Shown here in pieces: positions 41,136 through 50,592 of a stretch of DNA of 64,000 bases; position 1 is the stretch's first letter; the number at the start of each line of letters is the position of its first letter. The notes below the pieces were generated by a model, which saw nothing but the letters and a program-made list of their open reading frames with translations, searched no databases and had not been told where the DNA came from. The DNA lies in NCBI RefSeq assembly GCF_002973525.1, contig NZ_PVEN01000013.1, positions 1-64,000 on the forward strand, written 5' to 3'. This DNA comes from Paraburkholderia sp. BL21I4N1. Its GTDB lineage: Bacteria > Pseudomonadota > Gammaproteobacteria > Burkholderiales > Burkholderiaceae. The translations under genes were made by a program, and so were the position numbers.

Positions 41136-44018
41136 TCAACTGCGCGGCACGCCATCCTCCACCAACACCGCGATCGGCATCGCGCCAAGCGCGTCACGCA
41201 GATACAGCAAGCCGTTCTCATCGACCTTCGGCGCTGCAGGGCTCAGCCAGTCGAACAACGCTCGCGACGACAGATCGGACGGCATGTCAATCGCCGTGTC
41301 CGCCCACTTCCGCGGATCGACCATCGGCAGATCGCCCGCATCGCCGTCACCGTGACCGGTGTCGATATCGAGCAAGCCCGCAGCCAACCGGCTCGCGATC
41401 ACCACCGCCCACGCGTTGCCATGCCGTCGCGCGAACGCGATCACATTCGCGGCATGCGTGCCGCGCACGGTCAGCGGCAGATACTCGCTCTGACTCAGCA
41501 ACTCCGGCACCTGCGCGCGCAGCGCCAGCACACGTTGCACGACCGCGAGCTTCACGCGTCCGTCGCGCCAGGCTGGCAGAAAATCCGACGGCGGTGTCTG
41601 CACGAGCCACGCTTCACGCCGAGCGAAATCCACCGGCCGGCGATTGTCCGGATCGACCAGACTGAAGTCCCACAACTCGGTGCCCTGGTACAGATCGGGA
41701 ATCCCGGGCGACGCCAGCCGCAAGACCGTCTGTTGCAGACTATTGAGCGCGCCGGCGCGGCCAATCCGCGCGACGAACGTCGAGAGCGCTTGCAGGAAGC
41801 CGTCGCGCCGCTGCGGCGCGAGGATATCGAATAGGAAATCGCGGCAGCCGGCTTCATACGCTTCGTCGGGCGCGAGCCAGTTGGTTTGCAGCTTTGCTTC
41901 GCGTAGCGCCTTCAACTGCCATTGCGCGACGCGTTCGGCCAATTCCTGGACGCCCGCCGTGTCGTCCGGTTTCAACTCCGGGGGCCAGCAGCCTACCAGC
42001 GTCTGATACAGCATCGCTTCGGCGGCGGGGCCCGGCGCCCAGTCGTAGCTCGTGCCCTGGCCGACGCTGCTGATCGGCTTGCCGTCGAGTGCACGGCGAT
42101 GCGGCGCGTTCAATGTCGACCATGCGCGCAACGTCGCGCTCCAGTCGTCCGCGATTTCGCTCAACACCGCGAGACGGGCGCGCACGTCTTCGCCGCGTTT
42201 GTGATCGTGCGTGGCCGTGGCGAGCAACGCGTGAGGAAAGCGCTGCGCGCGTTCCAGATTGGCGGCATGAAATTGCTCGACCGACAGCGCGAATTCACCC
42301 GGATCCGCGCCGACTTCGTTACGCGACAACAACCGGCCGTAGCGATAGCACGCCGTATCTTCGACCGCCTTCGCCGCGACCGGCGCGGTCAATTGCGAAA
42401 ACAGCGTTTGCGCGGTGCGCCGCGACGAGCCGGCGTGGCTGGGCGGCACGCTGTTCTGACCTTGCTGCGGCGGCGTACCTGGACGTCCGCTCGGCGCTTC
42501 TTCCGCGCTACCGCCGAGCCATGCGTTCACGCGCTCGAGTACGACGAGGTCCGCACGCGACAGCGATTGTTTTGCGCCTTCGAGCGCCTGCTCGAAATAG
42601 ACGTTGTCGGCGGCACTGCGCAAACCGTTCTGCGGATAGACGCGATACACCGGAAAATGCACGACCAGTTCGGTCAGCACGCGCCGCAGCGATGTGAACG
42701 TGAAATCACGCGTGGTCAACGAATCTCGCGCGATGCGATGCAACGCGCGCGCGGCCCGATCCAGTTCCGCCGACAGGTTCTCCGCGAGAATCTTGCGGCG
42801 CGCGATCAACGCTTCGTCCGCGAAACGCGGGCTGCGGCCGGTGAGTTCGGCCCACGTCCGCGCGAGCGGTTCTGCGCCTTTGGGATCGTGCAGCAACGCG
42901 CCCACGTCGTTCATGAAGTCGTAGCCGGTCGTGCCATCAACGGGCCAATCGTCGCGCAGCGGTTCGCCACGGCCGAGAATCTTCTCGACGACCACATACG
43001 GCGCGGTGTCGCGCAATTCCGTGAGACGCTGCCGCAGTCGCTGCGCGTATTCGCGTGGCTCGGCGAGTCCGTCGACGTGGTCGATCCGCAGTCCGTCCAC
43101 CACGCCTTCCTGATAGAGACGAAAGATCAGCGCATGCACCGCGTCGAACACTTCGGGCCGCTCCACGCGCACACCGGCGAGTGTGGAGATGTCGAAGAAG
43201 CGCCGCCAGTTGACTTCGTCGGACGCGGTGCGCCACCACGCAAGTCGGAAATGCTGCCGCTCGATCAGCCGATGCAGCCGATCACGCGTCGCCGGATCGC
43301 CGGGCGCATACGCCTCCAACGCGGTATCGAGCGCCGAACTGCCTTGTTGCGCGACGAATTCGCGCAACAGTTCGCGCGCTTCGGCGGCGCGCGGGTGATC
43401 GGTGGGTTGCGTCGTCAGTCCGTTGAAGCGTTCGGCGAGCGCGTTGAGGTCGGCGCGCCCCGCGCCTTGCAGGATCGACGCGTAATCGATCGGGCACACG
43501 GGGAACACGTGCGGACCGTAGCCGATATAAAAGCGCCCGCTGTCCGCATCGAAATGCATTGCGATGCGGCCCGCCGCGAGTTCTTCTCCATACGGCGCGC
43601 CGAGCGTGGGCGCCAGCACCTTGCCGCGCAACGCCGGATCCGGCGAATGCCAGTCGACGTCGAAATGGCGCGCGTAGGCGCTGTGCCGGCCCCATTCGAG
43701 AATATCGAGCCACCACGCGTTGCTGGCGCCGCCCACGCCCATATGGTTTGGCACCATGTCGACGAGCAACCCCATGTTATGCGCGCGCAGCTTGTCGACC
43801 AGGCGTTTGAGGCCTGCCTCGCCGCCGCATTCGGCGCTGACCTGGGTGTAGTCGACGGTGTCGTAGCCGTGCATCGATCCGGGCTCGGCCGTGGTGATCG
43901 GCGACGCGTACACGTGGCTGATGCCGAGCGCGGCGAAATAGTCGACGTGCTTCGCGGCGTCGTCGAAGGTAAAGCCTCGGTGAAACTGGAGGCGAAGCGT
44001 GGAGCGCGGGACGGTCAT
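41136..44018 (-). CDS. treY: Maltooligosyl trehalose synthase
   Basis: A 960-residue GH13 enzyme that converts the reducing end of maltodextrins into a trehalose unit. The N-terminal barrel has STLRLQFHRGFTFDDAAKHVDYFAALGISHVYASP and LLVDMVPNHMGV. The catalytic Asp lies in VDGLRIDHVDGLAEP, the Glu in VVEKILGRGEPL, and the second Asp region in TATHDHKRGEDVRAR. The C-terminal part (GIPDLYQGTELWDFSLVDPDNRRPVDF) is characteristic of TreY. It overlaps malQ by four bases and is the last gene of the cluster before a bidirectional terminator. Confidence 0.96.
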   Translation of the reverse strand: MTVPRSTLRLQFHRGFTFDDAAKHVDYFAALGISHVYASPITTAEPGSMHGYDTVDYTQVSAECGGEAGLKRLVDKLRAHNMGLLVDMVPNHMGVGGASNAWWLDILEWGRHSAYARHFDVDWHSPDPALRGKVLAPTLGAPYGEELAAGRIAMHFDADSGRFYIGYGPHVFPVCPIDYASILQGAGRADLNALAERFNGLTTQPTDHPRAAEARELLREFVAQQGSSALDTALEAYAPGDPATRDRLHRLIERQHFRLAWWRTASDEVNWRRFFDISTLAGVRVERPEVFDAVHALIFRLYQEGVVDGLRIDHVDGLAEPREYAQRLRQRLTELRDTAPYVVVEKILGRGEPLRDDWPVDGTTGYDFMNDVGALLHDPKGAEPLARTWAELTGRSPRFADEALIARRKILAENLSAELDRAARALHRIARDSLTTRDFTFTSLRRVLTELVVHFPVYRVYPQNGLRSAADNVYFEQALEGAKQSLSRADLVVLERVNAWLGGSAEEAPSGRPGTPPQQGQNSVPPSHAGSSRRTAQTLFSQLTAPVAAKAVEDTACYRYGRLLSRNEVGADPGEFALSVEQFHAANLERAQRFPHALLATATHDHKRGEDVRARLAVLSEIADDWSATLRAWSTLNAPHRRALDGKPISSVGQGTSYDWAPGPAAEAMLYQTLVGCWPPELKPDDTAGVQELAERVAQWQLKALREAKLQTNWLAPDEAYEAGCRDFLFDILAPQRRDGFLQALSTFVARIGRAGALNSLQQTVLRLASPGIPDLYQGTELWDFSLVDPDNRRPVDFARREAWLVQTPPSDFLPAWRDGRVKLAVVQRVLALRAQVPELLSQSEYLPLTVRGTHAANVIAFARRHGNAWAVVIASRLAAGLLDIDTGHGDGDAGDLPMVDPRKWADTAIDMPSDLSSRALFDWLSPAAPKVDENGLLYLRDALGAMPIAVLVEDGVPRS

Positions 44019-46243
44019 GGCGTATCAGGCTCCGCGGAAGTGTTGGAAGAAGGAACGGCGGCGCGCACGGCACGGCGTTCGCGATCCACGGCCAGCAGGC
44101 GGTCGCAGAAGGCGTCGTCCTTGAACAGTTCGTCGATTGGCAGATTCACGCGACGGCGCCAGTTCGGGTGTTCGTCGATCGAGCCAGGCAGGTTTGGCTG
44201 CTCGACCTGGCCGAGCAGGTCTTCGAGCGGAAACGTCACCAGCGGACCCGGCGTGGCGCAGACGAACGCCAGCGCTTCGTCCACCGGGGCGTCGTCGGGC
44301 GGCGGGGCGTCCACACCTTGCGCGGCCACGCCGGCCGACTGGAACGCGCGCCACATGTCGGCGCGGTCGTGCGCGCGTTCTTCCTGCGCGAGTTGTTCCG
44401 GATCGCGCCCGTCGGCGCGCGCCATCGTCTGACCGATCCGGTTGCGCCACACAATGTCGCTGCCACGCCACCAGCCGGCCACGGTCGGCAGATCGTGCGT
44501 GGTGGTGGTACCGACCGCGTTACGGTCCCACTCGTGCGGCGGCTTGAACCCTTTGCCGCCGTGCGCGCCCTCGAACCACAACACGCGAATACCGGCGAGC
44601 CCATGTTCGTCGAGCCGCTCGCGAAAACCGGGCGGCACGGTGCCGAGATCTTCGCCGATCACGATCGAGCGGAACCGCCACGATTCGAGCGCGATCAGGC
44701 GCAACAGATCTTCGAGCGGGTAGCGCAGATACGCGCCGTTGCGCGCGCTTTCGCCTTCGGGCACGAGCCACAGTCGGCGCAGACCGAGAATGTGATCGAT
44801 CCGGATGCCGCCGGCATGCGCGAACGCCGCGCGCAACATGTCGATGAACGCGGAGAAGCCCTGCGTACGCATGGCGCGCGGCGAGAAGGTGGTGAGGCCC
44901 CAAGCCTGACCCGCCTGGTTGAACAGATCCGGCGGCGCGCCGACCGACACGCCCTGCAGCATGTCGTCGCGATACGACCAGGCGTGACTGCCGGCGCTGT
45001 CGCAGCCCACCGCGAGATCGGCGATCAGGCCCACGGCCATGCCGGCATCGCGCGCCGCGTGTTGGGCGTGCGATAAACCCTTGGCGGCCAGCCATTGCAG
45101 AAACAGATGGAAATCGACTTCGTGGCGATTCGCTTCGGCGAACGCTTCGACCTCAGCGCTGCGCGGATCGCGCAACGCTTCCGGCCAGTTACGCCAATGG
45201 CCGTTGCCGCCTTCCTGCGACAGCTGTGCGGCCTGCAACGCTTCGAAACGCGCATGGTCTTCGAGCGCGCGGCCGGCACGTTCGCAGAAACCGTGGAATT
45301 CCAACGCGCGCGGCGTCTGGTGCGCGCGGTCCTGCTCGAGGAAATGCTCGTAAAGCCAGCGCAACACCTTCAGCTTCAACGCGACCGCGTTCGGCCAGTC
45401 GATCAACCGCAGGTCTTCCAACGCCGACCAGCTCTGCGCGCCGTGCGCGGCTTCGAGCGCGCTGCGTGCCGCGTCCGGGCCGAACACGGCGGCGGGGTCG
45501 ATATGCGTGACGTTCAACCACAAGCGCGACGACGGCGAATACGGACTGAAGCGCTCAGGCTCCGCGCTGAACATCGCGTGAGTCGGGCTGACGGCGAGCG
45601 CGTGCGCGCCGTGCCGCGCGCTTTCGCTGGCGAGTTGCGCCAGCGCCGAATAATCGCCGATGCCGCCGTCGCCGACGCGTCGCAAGCCGTACAGTTGCGC
45701 GGCGATGCCCCACAAAGGCGGGGCGTGCGCGGCGCTGTCGTGCGCTTTGTCGCTGTCGTCGTTGGCGTTGCTGTTTAGCGTGCGCCACGCATCCGCGACT
45801 GTGTAGCAGCGTGGTGGCGCGACCGCCAGCGTCATCCGTTGCTCGTTGAGCACGAGCGTGTGATAGCCGGGTTCGTCGATCGGCGCGAGCAGCGCTTCCT
45901 CGCCCTTAGGCGCCGTAAAGCGGCCGTCGATGATCGAGCCGCTTTCGAGCTCGATCCGATAATGACTGCCCGAGCGGATCGCCGCGGCGGGCAACGCGAT
46001 GCCGCGTCCTACTTCGGCGGTCATCAGCGGCGGCAGTTTGCGGCCCGACAATTCGGCGTCGAGCGCGGCGGCGCTTTGGCGGATTTGCGTCGCGTTGCCG
46101 CACGGCAAGCCCATGCGTTCGAGCAGCACGGTCAGCGTGCTTTCCGGCACATGTTGGGTCGTGTGGTGCGCGTCCTGCCACTCCACCTCGAAACCCGCGC
46201 GCACGGCGAGGGTGACGATCGTATCGTTGCGTCGAGTGCTCAC
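44015..46243 (-). CDS. malQ: 4-alpha-glucanotransferase
   Basis: A 742-residue GH77 enzyme that shuffles short alpha-glucans. Visible: GIAAQLYGLRRVGDGGIGDYSAL, catalytic Asp in GGIRIDHILGLRRLWLVPEG, Glu in IVIGEDLGTVPPGFRE, and TTTHDLPTVAGWW. The GTG at 46243 overlaps the treZ stop (GTGA), has AGGAG eight bases upstream, and is preferred over a 25-codon longer ORF lying inside treZ. An N-terminal extension of about 180 residues precedes the barrel, as in many bacterial MalQ. It lies in the same operon as treZ and treY. Confidence 0.95.
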   Translation of the reverse strand: MSTRRNDTIVTLAVRAGFEVEWQDAHHTTQHVPESTLTVLLERMGLPCGNATQIRQSAAALDAELSGRKLPPLMTAEVGRGIALPAAAIRSGSHYRIELESGSIIDGRFTAPKGEEALLAPIDEPGYHTLVLNEQRMTLAVAPPRCYTVADAWRTLNSNANDDSDKAHDSAAHAPPLWGIAAQLYGLRRVGDGGIGDYSALAQLASESARHGAHALAVSPTHAMFSAEPERFSPYSPSSRLWLNVTHIDPAAVFGPDAARSALEAAHGAQSWSALEDLRLIDWPNAVALKLKVLRWLYEHFLEQDRAHQTPRALEFHGFCERAGRALEDHARFEALQAAQLSQEGGNGHWRNWPEALRDPRSAEVEAFAEANRHEVDFHLFLQWLAAKGLSHAQHAARDAGMAVGLIADLAVGCDSAGSHAWSYRDDMLQGVSVGAPPDLFNQAGQAWGLTTFSPRAMRTQGFSAFIDMLRAAFAHAGGIRIDHILGLRRLWLVPEGESARNGAYLRYPLEDLLRLIALESWRFRSIVIGEDLGTVPPGFRERLDEHGLAGIRVLWFEGAHGGKGFKPPHEWDRNAVGTTTTHDLPTVAGWWRGSDIVWRNRIGQTMARADGRDPEQLAQEERAHDRADMWRAFQSAGVAAQGVDAPPPDDAPVDEALAFVCATPGPLVTFPLEDLLGQVEQPNLPGSIDEHPNWRRRVNLPIDELFKDDAFCDRLLAVDRERRAVRAAVPSSNTSAEPDTP

Positions 46244-48153
46244 GCGTGGCGCTCCTGTTGGCTTGCAATGCGGGCGTCGTGGCCGGCTGCGTAGAGGCTG
46301 ACGTCGCCGGTCAGCCACGCGACGAACGCGTTCGACGGCAACACCTGAGTGTCGATCTGCTCGCGCACGCGCGGCGGCGTTTCGAAAATGATCTTGCCGG
46401 CGGGCATCTCGCCGAGCGCCACGCTTTCCTTCGATAAATTCAGCGCGATCGACAAGGTTTCGCCGTCGCAGAGTTTCCAGCGTGCCACGAGCGCGTTGGC
46501 ATCGCCGCCGTTCGCTCCACTCAACACGGTGGCGCCGAGCGCCTTGCCATGTTTCAGGCGCGGCGTGATCAGCTTGGCGCGTACGGCCAGCGCGGATTTG
46601 TAGAAATGCATCCAGTCGAGCCGGTCTTTCGCTTCGTCGCCGCTGGCTGCGTCAGACGCGGGCGGCGATGAAGCCGCGAAGGTTTTCACATCGTTCGGAT
46701 CGGGAATTCGCGCGCGGCGCTTTTCGTCGCTGAACGCGGAAAAACGAGCGAATTCGCGGCGGCGTCCTTCGCGTACCGCATCGGCGAGGTCGCCCGTGTA
46801 GTCGGTGAAAAACAGAAACGGTTGCGTCGAGCCGTATTCCTCGTCCATGAACAGGAGCGGGATTTGCGGCGACAGCAGCAGCAAACCGGTGGCGGCGCGC
46901 AAGGCGTCGTCCGAGGTCAGCTTGCGCAGACGCTCGCCGAGTGCGCGATTGCCGATCTGATCGTGGTTCTGCAGAAACATCACGAACGACGTAGGCGGCA
47001 AATGCCCGCTCGATTCGCCGCGCGGCTTGCCGTCGTGAATCGGCGAAGGATCGCCCTGATACGCGAAGCCTTCCGACAACACCCGCGCAAGACGGCGAAT
47101 CGGCTGGTCTTCATACGCGTGGTAATAGCCTTCGGTTTCGCCGGTCAGCAAGACGTGCAGGGTGTTGTGCGCGTCGTCGTTCCATTGCGCGTCGAAATGC
47201 GCTTCGAGCAGATTCGCACTGTTGTGCTCGTTTTCCAGCACCAGATGCACATGCCGACCGTGCTGCACTTTGGCGCGAATATGGTCGGACAATTCGCGCA
47301 GCCACGCGTGGTTGTCGATGGCATGCACCGCGTCGAAACGCAGCCCGTCGATGCGATATTCGTTGAGCCAGTAGACGGCGTTGTCGGTGAAAAAGTCGCT
47401 CACTTCGCTGCGCTCGAAGTCGATAGCGGGGCCCCACGGCGTCTGCGTTCCCTCGCGAAAAAACGGGCGCGCGTATTGATGCAGATAGTTGCCGTCCGGG
47501 CCGAAGTGGTTGTAGACCACGTCGAGAAACACCATCAGGCCGAGCCCATGAGCGGCATCGACCAGCGCTTTGAGTTCGTCGGGACGGCCGTACGCGGAAT
47601 CGGGGGCATACGGCAGCACGCCGTCATAGCCCCAGTTGTGCTGACCGGGGAAATCGTTCAGCGGCATCAATTCGATCGCCGTCACACCAAGCGCGGCTAG
47701 CGCCGGCAGGCGCTGCTGCACGCCCGCATAGCCACCCATCGCGCCCACATGCAGTTCGTACAGCACGGTCTCTTCCCATGGCCGTCCATGCCAGTGCGCG
47801 TGTTCCCAACGGTAGGCGCGCGGGTCGATGACTTCGCTCGGGCCGTGCACGTCTTGCGGCTGAAAGCGCGACGCCGGGTCGGGCACGGCCTGCTCACCGT
47901 CGAGCCGGAAGCGATACAGCGTGCCCGCGCCGCTCTCCACGGTCGCTTCGAACCAGCCGTTGCCGGTGGCCGTCATGGCATGCACGCCTTGCGCAGGGCC
48001 GTTTTCGACATCGACCTGAACCTGTTCGCACGACGGCGCCCAGAACCGGAAGCGCGTGCGCGGCTTGGCCCCCGCGGCGCCCAGCAACTGGGCGCCGAAC
48101 GGCAGGCAATGCGCGTGATGATGCGCGTGAGGATCAATCGGACTTTGGGACAT
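46240..48153 (-). CDS. treZ: Malto-oligosyltrehalose trehalohydrolase
   Basis: A 637-residue GH13 enzyme that releases free trehalose from the TreY product. Following a short His-rich start (DPHAHHHAHCLPFGAQ) come the N-terminal beta domain (RFRFWAPSCEQVQVDV), VTAIELMPLNDFPGQHNWGYDGVLPYAPDSAYG, the catalytic Asp in DGLRFDAVHAIDNHAW, the Glu in HLVLENEHNSAN, and FLQNHDQIGNRALGERL. Full length. It lies 119 bases after glgX and overlaps malQ. Confidence 0.96.
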   Translation of the reverse strand: MSQSPIDPHAHHHAHCLPFGAQLLGAAGAKPRTRFRFWAPSCEQVQVDVENGPAQGVHAMTATGNGWFEATVESGAGTLYRFRLDGEQAVPDPASRFQPQDVHGPSEVIDPRAYRWEHAHWHGRPWEETVLYELHVGAMGGYAGVQQRLPALAALGVTAIELMPLNDFPGQHNWGYDGVLPYAPDSAYGRPDELKALVDAAHGLGLMVFLDVVYNHFGPDGNYLHQYARPFFREGTQTPWGPAIDFERSEVSDFFTDNAVYWLNEYRIDGLRFDAVHAIDNHAWLRELSDHIRAKVQHGRHVHLVLENEHNSANLLEAHFDAQWNDDAHNTLHVLLTGETEGYYHAYEDQPIRRLARVLSEGFAYQGDPSPIHDGKPRGESSGHLPPTSFVMFLQNHDQIGNRALGERLRKLTSDDALRAATGLLLLSPQIPLLFMDEEYGSTQPFLFFTDYTGDLADAVREGRRREFARFSAFSDEKRRARIPDPNDVKTFAASSPPASDAASGDEAKDRLDWMHFYKSALAVRAKLITPRLKHGKALGATVLSGANGGDANALVARWKLCDGETLSIALNLSKESVALGEMPAGKIIFETPPRVREQIDTQVLPSNAFVAWLTGDVSLYAAGHDARIASQQERHA

Positions 48154-48272
48154 GATTCTTCACCATTCGAATGTGCTGTCGAGCCGCGTTTTACGCATGA
48201 ATCGCGTCGGCGAGATCGCGCGTTACAACCCGGCCGCCTTGCATGCGGTCCATCCTGCGTCGTCGTTACCGT

Positions 48273-50492
48273 CTACGTGGTCGGCGACGTATCGTTACGC
48301 GGCGGATGCGCGCCCGGATCGGGCGGCAACGCCGTCAAGAGCCGCGGCCCGTGCTGTGCGCCGGCTTTCCAGCCGGCCTGCCAGTCCGCCTCGCCCACCG
48401 GCTGCGCCGCCAGCATCACGAGGCTATGCGCGCCCACTTCGACCTCCGGTGCCGCCAGCCGGTACGGCGCGCTTTCCGGCTCGGCCGTGTCTAGCAGCAC
48501 GTGCCATTCCAGGTGCGGGGCGGGCGGCGTAAAGCGCAACGTGTCGTGATTCGCATTGAGCATCATCAACAATACTTCGGTTTCGCCATTCAAGCCGGGA
48601 CCGGCGCGCCGCAGCGTGAACGCGCGGCCCTCCGGGTCCTGCCACGCTTCGATAGTGAGCGGATCGCCGTGTTCGTCGAACCAGCCGACGTCGAACAGAC
48701 CCGGCAACACCTCGCGGTCGCCGAACAGAAAGCGCGTCTCGCGCAGCAACGGATGGTGCTTGCGCAACGCGATCACACGCGCGACGAACCCGGCCATTTG
48801 CTGCCCGTCCGGCGTTTGAGCGCGCTCCCAGTCGATCCACGAGATGTCGTTATCCTGGCAGTACGCGTTGTTGTTGCCGTTCTGGGTGCGCAGCGATTCG
48901 TCGCCGGCCAGCAGCATCGGCGTGCCGAGTGCCATGAGCAGCGTGGCGACCAGCGAACGGGCCACCCGTTTGCGGGTGGCGAGCATGATGGGATCGTCGC
49001 TGGGACCTTCCACGCCCCAGTTGCGGCTGCAATTTTCATTGTGGCCGTCGTTGTTGCCTTCGCGATTGACTTCGTTGTGCTTCTGCTCGTAAGCGGTGAC
49101 GTCGGCTAACGTAAAACCGTCATGCGACGTGACGAAATTGACCGATGCCCACGGCTTGCGGAAACGCCGGTTGAACAGATCGGCCGAGCCGGTCAGTCGC
49201 GCAGCGAGATCGGGGCGCAGGCCCGCGTCGCCGCGCCAGAATCGGCGCACCGTGTCGCGGAAACGATCGTTCCATTCGGCGAAACCCGGCGGATGATTGC
49301 CGAGCTGATAGCCGCCAGGACCGATGTCCCACGGCTCGGAAATCAGCTTGCGTTGCGACAGGATCGGGTCCTGGCGCAACGCGTCGAAGAACCCTGAGCC
49401 GGGATCGAAACCATGCTGCTCACGCCCGAGCGTGACGCCGAGATCAAAACGGAAACCGTCGATATTGAACGCCGTGGACCAGTAGCGCAGCGAATCCATC
49501 ACCATTTGCAGCACCCGCGGATGCGGCAGGTTCAAGGTATTGCCGCAGCCGGTGTCGTTGATATGGTGACGTTCGTCGCCGGGAATCAGGCGATAGTAGC
49601 TGGCGTTGTCGAGACCGCGCCACGACACGGTCGGGCCCATCTCGTTGCCTTCGCAGGTGTGGTTGTAGACCACGTCGAGAATCACTTCGATGCCGGCCGC
49701 GTGCAACTGGCGCACGGCAATGCGCATTTCGTCGAGCCGGTGCGTGCTCAGATACGAGGGCTCCGGCGCGAAGAACGCCGCCGTGTTGTAGCCCCAGTAG
49801 TTGCGCAGCCCGCGTTCCACCAGGAAACGGTCGTTGAGAAACGCGTGAACCGGCAACAGTTCGACCGCGGTCACGCCGAGCTTCAGCAGATGCTCGATAA
49901 ACTCCGGCGACGCGAGCGCGGCGAACGTGCCGCGCTCATGCTGACGCAGATCGGCGCGCAGCATCGACGCGCCGCGCACATGCGTTTCGTAGATCACCGT
50001 CTCGCCCCACGGCACGTTGGGGCGCTTGTCGTGCGACCAGTCGAAGGCCTCGTCGATCACCACGCACTTGGGCATGGCCGGCGCCGAATCGCGCCGGTCG
50101 ATGGAGAGATCCGCGCGATTCGAATGCACGCGATAGCTGAACAGCGCGTCCGACCAGCGAAACTGGCCGACCAGCTTCCGCGCATACGGATCGAGCAACA
50201 GCTTGTGCGGATTGAAGCGGTGCCCATGCTGCGGCTGATACGGGCCATGCGCGCGAAATCCATACGCAGTGCCCGGGTGCGCGTTCGGCAGGTAGCCGTG
50301 CCAGACTTCGTCGGTGCATTCGGGCAGCGTGAAGCGGCGTATTTCCTTGCGGCCGGTCGGATCGAACAGGCAAAGCTCGATTTTTTGCGCGTTCGCCGAG
50401 AACACCGCAAAGTTGACGCCGAGACCGTCCCAGCTGGCGCCGAGCGGGTAGGGCGAGCCGGGCAGAAGCCGGTCGGGCATTGCATGCGACAT
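48273..50492 (-). CDS. glgX: Glycogen debranching enzyme GlgX
   Basis: A 739-residue isoamylase-type GH13 enzyme. N-terminal module PGSPYPLGASWDGLGVNFAVFSANAQKIELCLFD, then LGVTAVELLPVHAF and LDVVYNHTCEGNEMGPT. The catalytic Asp is in FNIDGFRFDLGVTLGRE, Glu in LISEPWDIGPGGYQLGN, and His-Asp in FVTSHDGFTLADV. It removes alpha-1,6 branches and yields linear maltodextrins for TreY. It lies between glgB (100-base gap) and treZ (119-base gap). Confidence 0.96.
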   Translation of the reverse strand: MSHAMPDRLLPGSPYPLGASWDGLGVNFAVFSANAQKIELCLFDPTGRKEIRRFTLPECTDEVWHGYLPNAHPGTAYGFRAHGPYQPQHGHRFNPHKLLLDPYARKLVGQFRWSDALFSYRVHSNRADLSIDRRDSAPAMPKCVVIDEAFDWSHDKRPNVPWGETVIYETHVRGASMLRADLRQHERGTFAALASPEFIEHLLKLGVTAVELLPVHAFLNDRFLVERGLRNYWGYNTAAFFAPEPSYLSTHRLDEMRIAVRQLHAAGIEVILDVVYNHTCEGNEMGPTVSWRGLDNASYYRLIPGDERHHINDTGCGNTLNLPHPRVLQMVMDSLRYWSTAFNIDGFRFDLGVTLGREQHGFDPGSGFFDALRQDPILSQRKLISEPWDIGPGGYQLGNHPPGFAEWNDRFRDTVRRFWRGDAGLRPDLAARLTGSADLFNRRFRKPWASVNFVTSHDGFTLADVTAYEQKHNEVNREGNNDGHNENCSRNWGVEGPSDDPIMLATRKRVARSLVATLLMALGTPMLLAGDESLRTQNGNNNAYCQDNDISWIDWERAQTPDGQQMAGFVARVIALRKHHPLLRETRFLFGDREVLPGLFDVGWFDEHGDPLTIEAWQDPEGRAFTLRRAGPGLNGETEVLLMMLNANHDTLRFTPPAPHLEWHVLLDTAEPESAPYRLAAPEVEVGAHSLVMLAAQPVGEADWQAGWKAGAQHGPRLLTALPPDPGAHPPRNDTSPTT

Positions 50493-50592
50493 GATTCCCC
50501 TTCCTTTGTTCTGATTGTTGAACGCTCGCCTGGGTCTTCATGCAACGAGCGCGCGGTGTGTCACGCCGCGCGCTCGTTCTACCGCCGCTTCG

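Noticed and set aside
41922..44432. 836-codon plus-strand ORF opposite treY and malQ
   Set aside because: Antisense shadow of GC-rich coding sequence: Arg/Ala/His-rich low-information protein with no family features, while the minus-strand genes have complete catalytic motifs.
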